NCBI GenBank assembly: GCA_002448495.1
Contig: DJYL01000216.1
Span: forward strand, 1 to 23,309
Length of the DNA stretch: 23,309 nt
Source of the DNA: Pseudoselenomonas ruminantium
GTDB lineage: Bacteria; Bacillota; Negativicutes; Selenomonadales; Selenomonadaceae
Direction: 5' to 3'
Part shown: one piece after another, positions 17,390 through 23,309 of the stretch
Position numbering within the stretch: the first letter of the stretch is position 1
How the letters are laid out: each line of letters opens with the position of its first letter
Position numbers and translations under genes: made by a program
Notes under the pieces: generated by a model
The model's input: the letters and a program-made list of their open reading frames with translations, nothing else
Databases searched by the model: none
What the model was told of the DNA's origin: nothing

Positions 17390-17541
17390 AGAAAGGGATA
17401 GTTATCTGAGGTGGTAGATTTCGTCCGGACCACACGCCGATGGCATGACAGAGGAAACTCGAGTAGATGCAGGAGAAGCGGACGCCTGCCAGATAGCTAT
17501 TCTGATTGGAGAGAACCGTTCTCGTATGAGGGCGGTTTTTC
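17390..17541 (+). ncRNA. Candidate structured small RNA between ptuB-like gene and hsdR
   Basis: This RNA of about 150 bases has its own promoter and terminator and no good reading frame. GGATAGTTATCTG (17396-17408) pairs along all 13 bases with CAGATAGCTATTC (17490-17502), two being G-U. Inside are four hairpins: 17411-17433 (5 bp), 17436-17444 (3 bp), GAG-GAAA-CTC at 17451-17460 with a GNRA loop, and 17469-17489 (5 bp). The first loop has CGTCCG (17422-17427) and the last has CGGACG (17479-17484), a perfect 6-bp kissing pair. I do not recognise the family. It is not tRNA, RNase P, SRP, tmRNA or 6S by inspection. Its place in a defence locus suggests a role in that locus; this is inference. 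Confidence 0.7.
17514..17540 (+). terminator. Rho-independent terminator of the small RNA
   Basis: A 10-bp stem (17514-17523 with 17528-17537, two G-U pairs), a four-base loop GTAT and a TTTTT tail form a textbook terminator. It ends 57 bases before hsdR, so hsdR depends on read-through or on a further promoter that I cannot clearly see. Confidence 0.88.
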
Positions 17542-17596
17542 TGCTATAACGAGGAATGAGGAATAGTGCTCTGTTAAATGACAGGGAGGGGAAATT

Positions 17597-20500
17597 ATGG
17601 CCTCAAATTTTGAATTTGTGAATCAGGAACCCCAATGGGTTAATATAGCCGAACGGGCCATAAAAGCAGAACAGGGGATGGCGATTGCGCCGGAAGTGGC
17701 GGCAATCTTTGGGCGTTCGGCAATGGAGTTGGGAATTAAATGGGTTTACCGTGCAGAGGGAATGGATACGAGTGACCCGTATAAATACGGCAAGGATAGA
17801 GAGCTTTTTTCCCTGCTGAAGGATAGGGGCTTTTGTGAAGTGGTGGGGGATAATAAGCTGCTTCACATGCTTGACCAGCTGCGTCTGTTTGGCAACAGGG
17901 CTGCTCATGGTGGTAGTCCGCTTACACATGGTGATGGTGTACTGGCGCTTAGAATTCTCTTTGAGTTTCTGAGTTGGATGGCCTATTGCTATACGTCAAT
18001 TCAGGGCGAAATGGTCTTTGATGAAAGTCTTTTGCCGTCTCCTGCGGATAAGGCCGCTGTCAGCCAGCAGGAGCTCAAAAAGCAGGCGGAGGATATCGCG
18101 AGGAAAGATGCCGCCTTGGCACAGAAACAGCATGAACTGGATGAGAAGAATCAGGAACTTGATGATATACGAGAGAAAAATGAGCAGCTTCAACAGGAAC
18201 TTATCCGTCTGCGCAAAGAACGTCAGGCGCAGGGCGAGTTTCACGTCAATCCGATTACGGAAGCGGAAAACCGCAAACGCTATATCGATTATGACCTTGA
18301 AGCGGCAGGCTGGATAATTGGCGATAACTGCCGTATTGAGGAAGAAGTTTCCGGCATGCCCAATGCCTCCAATACCGGCTTTTCGGATTATGTGCTTTAC
18401 GGCAGAGACCAGAAACCTTTGGCCATTGTGGAGGCCAAGCGTACAAGTTATGACCCGGAGAAAGGGGCAAAGCAGGCAGAACTCTATGCCAATAGCTATG
18501 AGGAAAAGTATGGGCGCCGTCCCTTTATTTTTATGACCAATGGTCTGCGCACTGTGTTTCTTGATGAACAAGGGGGTTATCCCCGCCGGGATGTGTCGGG
18601 TTTCTTTACGCAGGATGATTTGCAGATGCGCATGGACAGGCGCGGTATGCAGCAGACTTTGGCAGAGGTTGAGCCGAATCACGATATTGCAGGCAGACCT
18701 TACCAGATAGAAGCGGTCAAGGCGGTGGAAGAGGCGTTTGACCACAAGCACAGGAAAGCGCTTATCGTGCAGGCCACGGGGACAGGCAAGACCCGTGTGG
18801 CCATCAGTTTGTCGGATGTACTCTTTCGTGGCGGCTGGGTGAAACGGATTTTGTTTTTGGCTGACCGTACAGCACTGGTGCGGCAGGCAAAACGCAGCTT
18901 TATGGATTTTTTCAGCAACGAAATTCCTATGGCCAGCCTGATGGACAGCCGGGATGATGCGACGACGGCGCGGATTATCTTCAGCACCTATCCGACGATG
19001 ATGAACGCCATTGACACGGCGAAAAATCCTGAGGGGCGCAGATTGTTTTCGCCGGCTTTCTTTGACCTTATCATTATTGATGAGAGCCATCGCAGTATCT
19101 ATCAGCGGTATCAGGCGATTTTTCAGTATTTCGATGCGATGTTGTTAGGTCTTACGGCAACGCCCAAGAATGAAGTGGACAAGAATACATACCGCCAGTT
19201 CGAGCTGGAGGCGGGGAATCCCACCTTTGCCTATCAATATGACGAGGCTGTTGCACAGGGCTATCTGGTTCCTTATGAACAGTTTGAGCGCACCACGGAC
19301 CTCATGAAGAATGGTCTTCATTACAAAGACCTTAGCGAAGATGATAAGGCACATTATGAGGAAGTATTTGGTCTGGCTGGTGACAATGCCCCGGATATTT
19401 TGAGTTCGGACTTCAATAAATACGTGTTCAATCGGCAGACGGTGCAGATGGTCATCAAGGATTTGATGGATATGGGACAGTACGTTGAAGGTGGGGATAA
19501 GCTGGGCAAGACCATCATCTTTGCCAAGAACCGGAAGCATGCAAAGTTTATCGTGGATATTTTCCATGAACTGTATCCCGAGTTCGGTGATGCGTTTATT
19601 CAGCAGGTGGATGGCAGCATTGATTATCATGAACAGATTATTGATGATTTCCGCACGCCGGATAAGATGCCGCAGATTGCTGTGTCGGTTGACATGCTGG
19701 ACACGGGCATTGATGTGCCGGAGGTATTGAATCTGGTATTCTTTAAGATGGTGCGGTCTTATAGTAAATTCTGGCAGATGATTGGACGGGGAACAAGGTT
19801 GTGCCCGGATTTGTTTGGGCCGGGAATTGATAAGGAGAAATTTTACATCTTTGACTATGGCGGGAACTTTGAATACTTCAGTCTGCAAGGTAATAAACTG
19901 AAAGAGTCCAAGAATCAGCCGTCACTGGTAGAACGCATTTACAATTTACAGGCTAATCTGTATCTGCTGCTTTATAAGGATAAAGATACGGAGCGGCAGG
20001 AGTTTGCGCAAAAACTATTTACACAGCTGCATGGTGCGGTGATGGCACTGGATAATGAGAGTTTCCGTGTCATTCAGAATCGCCAGCAGGTAGAGAAGTA
20101 TCGGGATAAACGCAGCTGGGCAAATCTGACGGCAGATGATGTGGCGGAGATTGCCCAGCATATATCCCCCATCATTCCTGCACAGGATGATGATGTAATG
20201 GCCCGTTTCTTTGACCAGAAGATGTACAGTATTATGTATGATTATCTGATGGCCAAGGATATTACAGCAAAGGTACAGCAGGTAGAAGAATCTGCTGATA
20301 AGCTGAGTTCACCGAATCTGCAGACCATTCCGCAGATAAAAGCCAAATATGACTTCATCCAGCAGGTACGTTATCCTGAATATTGGGATGAGGTGACGCT
20401 GGATAAAATCGAAAAAGTCCGTACCGAACTGCGTGAGTTACTGAAGTTCCTGGAACCTGAGAGTACGAGTATTTACTATACCGATTTTACCGATAATCTC

Positions 20501-21010
20501 ATCATGGTCAGGGAGACTCATGTGGTTACGCCGGAGCAGACTTCGGAAAGCTACAGGAAAAAGGTGGAACGCTACCTGAAAGAACATCAGGATAATATTG
20601 CCGTACATAAGCTGCGGACGAACAAGCGGCTGACTGCTGTAGACCTGCGGGAATTGGAACGTGTGCTGTGGGAAGAACTGGGAACGCAGGAGGATTATCG
20701 CAATCTCTATGGACAGCGGCCGGTAGGGCTTATGGTGCGCAAAACTGTTGGCATGGACAGGGCAGCACTCGAAGAAGTGTTTGCTGAATTTTTGCAGGAA
20801 AATCGCTTAAACCTTCGGCAGATTGATTTTGTCAGGCGCATCATTGACTATTTAGCCAAGAATGGGGAGATGATTCCTCAGGATATCAAGAAGCCGGCGT
20901 TTGCCGGTATGAACAATGTTGCACAGTTGTTCAAAGGGAACACTGCGGAAGTTGCGCATATTTTTGACAAGGTGAAGGAAGTTACCAGCAATGGCAGCGA
21001 AATCGCCTGA
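17597..21010 (+). CDS. hsdR: Type I restriction-modification system, restriction subunit HsdR
   Basis: HsdR is the ATP-driven translocase and nuclease that cuts unmodified DNA in complex with HsdM and HsdS. The N terminus (about 1-140) fits a DUF4145 domain, followed by a coiled coil at about 155-210. The HSDR_N nuclease core comes next, with Asp264 and the Glu279-Ala-Lys281 pair of the PD-(D/E)xK site. The helicase motor has Walker A GTGKT (395-399), DESH (495-498), LTATPK and GRGTRLCPD. The remainder is an EcoEI-type C-terminal domain. The 1137-aa length is complete, and GGGAGGGG precedes ATG. Composition is like hsdM and unlike the hsdS block: bases 18721-18780 have 37 G+C of 60 by hand count. 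Confidence 0.95.
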   Translation: MASNFEFVNQEPQWVNIAERAIKAEQGMAIAPEVAAIFGRSAMELGIKWVYRAEGMDTSDPYKYGKDRELFSLLKDRGFCEVVGDNKLLHMLDQLRLFGNRAAHGGSPLTHGDGVLALRILFEFLSWMAYCYTSIQGEMVFDESLLPSPADKAAVSQQELKKQAEDIARKDAALAQKQHELDEKNQELDDIREKNEQLQQELIRLRKERQAQGEFHVNPITEAENRKRYIDYDLEAAGWIIGDNCRIEEEVSGMPNASNTGFSDYVLYGRDQKPLAIVEAKRTSYDPEKGAKQAELYANSYEEKYGRRPFIFMTNGLRTVFLDEQGGYPRRDVSGFFTQDDLQMRMDRRGMQQTLAEVEPNHDIAGRPYQIEAVKAVEEAFDHKHRKALIVQATGTGKTRVAISLSDVLFRGGWVKRILFLADRTALVRQAKRSFMDFFSNEIPMASLMDSRDDATTARIIFSTYPTMMNAIDTAKNPEGRRLFSPAFFDLIIIDESHRSIYQRYQAIFQYFDAMLLGLTATPKNEVDKNTYRQFELEAGNPTFAYQYDEAVAQGYLVPYEQFERTTDLMKNGLHYKDLSEDDKAHYEEVFGLAGDNAPDILSSDFNKYVFNRQTVQMVIKDLMDMGQYVEGGDKLGKTIIFAKNRKHAKFIVDIFHELYPEFGDAFIQQVDGSIDYHEQIIDDFRTPDKMPQIAVSVDMLDTGIDVPEVLNLVFFKMVRSYSKFWQMIGRGTRLCPDLFGPGIDKEKFYIFDYGGNFEYFSLQGNKLKESKNQPSLVERIYNLQANLYLLLYKDKDTERQEFAQKLFTQLHGAVMALDNESFRVIQNRQQVEKYRDKRSWANLTADDVAEIAQHISPIIPAQDDDVMARFFDQKMYSIMYDYLMAKDITAKVQQVEESADKLSSPNLQTIPQIKAKYDFIQQVRYPEYWDEVTLDKIEKVRTELRELLKFLEPESTSIYYTDFTDNLIMVRETHVVTPEQTSESYRKKVERYLKEHQDNIAVHKLRTNKRLTAVDLRELERVLWEELGTQEDYRNLYGQRPVGLMVRKTVGMDRAALEEVFAEFLQENRLNLRQIDFVRRIIDYLAKNGEMIPQDIKKPAFAGMNNVAQLFKGNTAEVAHIFDKVKEVTSNGSEIA

Positions 21011-21058
21011 TTACGAGCATAGGATTATTGATGAATTTACAGGAGGACTGACAGGCAA

Positions 21059-21283
21059 ATGATTACGGAGACCGAATTAAAGACAGGAATTATTTTTGGA
21101 GACAACGAAACAGCAGAATATGTCTATATGCCTGCCAGTGAAATCGGCATGGAAAATCCACTTTGTGTTTATGAGCAGGAGAACGGGCGTAAGGATGTTG
21201 ATTTGTCTGAAGCCTTGCGACTCATCCGGGTAAGAGCGTTAAGACAGGTGAAACATCCGGTGATGGGACAAAGTTCATGTTGA
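21059..21283 (+). CDS. Small protein of unknown function, 74 aa
   Basis: I do not recognise this protein. It is acidic overall, with a middle section (AEYVYMPASEIGMENPLCVYEQENG) that looks like beta strands and a C-terminal helix (LSEALRLIRVRALRQV). It has no signal peptide or membrane segment. AGGAGG lies about ten bases before ATG. It starts 48 bases after hsdR with no terminator between, and its end overlaps by seven bases the earliest start of the following phosphatase gene. It may therefore belong with either neighbour; coupling to the phosphatase seems more likely from the overlap. Confidence 0.6.
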   Translation: MITETELKTGIIFGDNETAEYVYMPASEIGMENPLCVYEQENGRKDVDLSEALRLIRVRALRQVKHPVMGQSSC

Positions 21284-23309
21284 AAAACGGGAAAGGTGAA
21301 CCGGCTATGAAATGGTCAATTCGCGGGCGGATGATGCTGCTCTCTTTTGCAGGTGTTGTGGCAGTCCTTCTGGCAGTGGGAACGGTGGCTTTTTATGGGT
21401 TGTATGCAGCCCAAAGCAGTATGCGGGAACAGGAAAACAGTCTTAGTGCCTATCTGACCGAGTCCATGGAGGGATATGCGGAAAAATATGCCAAGGAACG
21501 GCTCAGAGAGGTTGCGGAAAGTAAGGCCATGCACTTGGACAGGGAACTTTACATCGTGGGTGAGGATGTGGAGTTCATGGCAGATACGTTCTCGCGCATC
21601 TTAAAAAATAAAGAAAATTATCGTCCGCGTACCCTGCCAAATACGCGGGACGTACCGAATCTTGTATCCGGTCAGCCGTATATTCACTATAGCGCGGAGT
21701 TGCGTGACCTAAGTGGAGATTTATGGGCGGAAAGTCAGTTAGCGGGAAATTTTGCGGATTGCATGGAGTCGATGAGTCTGTCTTATGCCGGTTATCGCAC
21801 ATCAATCTTTGCCGGTTCAAAAAATGGCTATGCCATCTGTCTGGATGTGATTCCGGCAGATGCAGGAACCAATAGCATTTATCCATCGGATGAAGCGCGG
21901 GAGGAGTTCGTTTCCCATTATGACCCGCGAAAGCGTTCCTGGTATGCGGTGGGAAAGAACGCAGACAAGCCTGTTTTTACTGATGTTTACAGGGGGGCAG
22001 ACGGGCATATTTCCGTGAGTTGTGTTATGCCGTATTATGATGCAGATGGTTTTGCTGGTGTAACAGGCATCAGTTACAGTGTGGCGGACATTTATCGTTC
22101 GATTGTGAGCGGAGCTGTAGGTGAAAAAACCATTAATTTCGTGCTGGACAATGAGGGGAATATCGTTTTCTCCTCGGAAAAAGAGGGGCTTTTGGCTGCG
22201 GTAACGTATGAAAAGGATTTGCGCAAGATGGATGAGCCATCCATAGCAGAGGCCGCTCGCCGTATGTTGACCGATAAAAGCGGTGTCATGTCTGTAGTTT
22301 ACGAGGGCAATACCTATTATCTGGCTTTTGCTCCGATGAAGTCAACGGGCTGGAGTTATGGCACAGTGATTGAAGCAAGTGAAGTGCTCAATCCGATGAC
22401 GGAGGTCGGCACCGCTATAGGCGAGAAAATGGGCGATTTTCGGAATGTGATGCAGCAGTCCTTTTTTGATTCTTTCCTGCGGGCGGGGTTGATTCTGATT
22501 CCTATACTGCTGCTGATTTTTTATGGCAGCGGCGTAATGGCCAGCCGGATGTCCCGTCCTATTCGTCGTCTGGCCGATGGTGCCAAGGAGATTTCGGCAG
22601 GCAATTTCGATAAAAAATTGGAAATACATACCGGTGACGAAGTGGAACATCTGGCACTGTGCTTTAACGATATGACGCTGGCACTCAAAGAGTATATGAA
22701 AAATCTTGCCAATGCTGCGGCAGAACAGGAACATACCCGTACAGAATTGGAAGTGGCGGCGCGTATACAGGAAGATATGCTGCCCAATATTTTCCCGGCT
22801 TTTCCAGAGCGAAAGGAATTTTCCATTTATGCCACAATGGATGCGGCTATGAATGTGGGCGGCGACTTCTATGATTTTTATTTGCTCGATGAGGGGCATC
22901 TGGTCGTTACGATTGCCGATGTATCCGGCAAAGGTGTACCTGCGGCACTTTTTATGGCAAAATCCCAGTCTGTGCTGAAAAACTGCGTATTGCGGGAAAA
23001 AAATCAGGATAATCTGGCAGCAGCCGTAGAACGCGCCAATCAGCAGCTTTGCCGTAATAATGATACCGCCATGTTTGTGACGGTATTTATCGGTGTTTTG
23101 GATATTCAAAATGGTCATTTTACATATGTTAATGGCGGACATTGCCCACCCCTATTGGGACGACATGAACATTATGATTTCCTGCCCATGAAGAAGTGCT
23201 GTGTACTTGGCGTAATGGATATGCCCTATGAGCAGCAAAGCATTGACTTCCTGCCGGGAGATACGCTGTACCTGTATACAGATGGCGTTTCCGAGGCGAT
23301 GGATGAACA
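21277..23309 (+). CDS. Membrane sensor phosphatase, Cache-HAMP-PP2C (SpoIIE/RsbU type), 3' end outside window
   Basis: The frame is open for 677 codons to the end of the window. Domains in order from ATG 21277 are a membrane helix at about 19-42 (LLSFAGVVAVLLAVGTVAFY), an extracellular Cache sensor (about 50-380, with DPRKRSWYAVGK and DVYRGADGHISVSCV), and a second membrane helix near 403-422. A HAMP linker (RPIRRLADGAKEISAGNFDK) and a PP2C phosphatase follow, with metal-binding GGDFYD (528-533), ADVSGKGVPAALFM (Asp548) and YTDGVSEA. Such proteins dephosphorylate an anti-sigma-factor antagonist when a small ligand binds outside. ATG 21307, preceded by AAAGGTGA, is an alternative start. Only the tail of the catalytic domain is missing. 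Confidence 0.9.
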   Translation, partial: MLKNGKGEPAMKWSIRGRMMLLSFAGVVAVLLAVGTVAFYGLYAAQSSMREQENSLSAYLTESMEGYAEKYAKERLREVAESKAMHLDRELYIVGEDVEFMADTFSRILKNKENYRPRTLPNTRDVPNLVSGQPYIHYSAELRDLSGDLWAESQLAGNFADCMESMSLSYAGYRTSIFAGSKNGYAICLDVIPADAGTNSIYPSDEAREEFVSHYDPRKRSWYAVGKNADKPVFTDVYRGADGHISVSCVMPYYDADGFAGVTGISYSVADIYRSIVSGAVGEKTINFVLDNEGNIVFSSEKEGLLAAVTYEKDLRKMDEPSIAEAARRMLTDKSGVMSVVYEGNTYYLAFAPMKSTGWSYGTVIEASEVLNPMTEVGTAIGEKMGDFRNVMQQSFFDSFLRAGLILIPILLLIFYGSGVMASRMSRPIRRLADGAKEISAGNFDKKLEIHTGDEVEHLALCFNDMTLALKEYMKNLANAAAEQEHTRTELEVAARIQEDMLPNIFPAFPERKEFSIYATMDAAMNVGGDFYDFYLLDEGHLVVTIADVSGKGVPAALFMAKSQSVLKNCVLREKNQDNLAAAVERANQQLCRNNDTAMFVTVFIGVLDIQNGHFTYVNGGHCPPLLGRHEHYDFLPMKKCCVLGVMDMPYEQQSIDFLPGDTLYLYTDGVSEAMDE

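Noticed and set aside
17390..17541. Retron msr-msd RNA, because of the nearby ATPase/HNH pair and the long closing helix
   Set aside because: Retron Ec78-like systems share this effector pair, but there is no reverse transcriptase anywhere in the locus, and the internal fold is four short hairpins rather than one long msd stem.
17390..17541. Omega/HEARO-type guide RNA for the adjacent HNH protein
   Set aside because: HEARO RNAs belong to IscB, which has RuvC and HNH domains. The neighbour here is a small PtuB-type HNH protein with no RuvC part.
17996..19090. Long minus-strand open frame of 364 codons opposite hsdR
   Set aside because: It lies wholly opposite the HsdR nuclease and helicase motifs and has no recognisable protein features.

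Overview
The window looks like chromosomal DNA from an anaerobic Firmicute, most likely a Gram-negative-walled Negativicute related to Selenomonas. This is inferred from gene content, codon use and the NAD-type dihydroorotate dehydrogenase pair PyrK/PyrD-1B. It is not a database result.

Bases 2-6142 are the distal part of a pyrimidine operon, all on the + strand and tightly packed: carB (5' end cut by the window), pyrK, pyrD, pyrF and pyrE. Together they take carbamoyl phosphate production through to orotate and UMP; the aspartate carbamoyltransferase and dihydroorotase steps must lie elsewhere. A strong 26-bp-stem hairpin follows. A clear promoter then drives a two-gene unit of nicotinate phosphoribosyltransferase (pncB, TTG start) and shikimate dehydrogenase (aroE), which overlap by one base. 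A LysR regulator on the minus strand (8861-9739) diverges from a small metabolic unit: a 53-aa protein, the two halves of a UxaA/altronate-dehydratase-type enzyme as separate genes, and a VOC/glyoxalase-fold protein. This unit ends in a textbook terminator at 12005-12050.

Bases 12049-21010 are a defence locus built on a complete type I restriction-modification system in the order hsdM, hsdS, then an ATPase and an HNH nuclease resembling the Septu pair PtuA/PtuB, then hsdR. The block hsdS-ptuA-ptuB is visibly more AT-rich than hsdM and hsdR. It is flanked on each side by what reads as an independent small RNA gene. The first (about 13855-14030) has a promoter with a perfect TATAAT, two 54-base tandem repeats and a hairpin terminator. 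The second (about 17390-17541) has a TTTACA-17-TACAAT promoter, a 13-bp closing helix around four hairpins, two of whose loops can kiss through 6 bp, and a 10-bp rho-independent terminator. A nested palindrome of 185 bp lies between hsdM and the first RNA. I do not recognise either RNA as a known family, and they are the most interesting content of the window.

After hsdR come a 74-aa protein of unknown function and a membrane-bound Cache-HAMP-PP2C (SpoIIE/RsbU-type) phosphatase, which is cut by the 3' end of the window.
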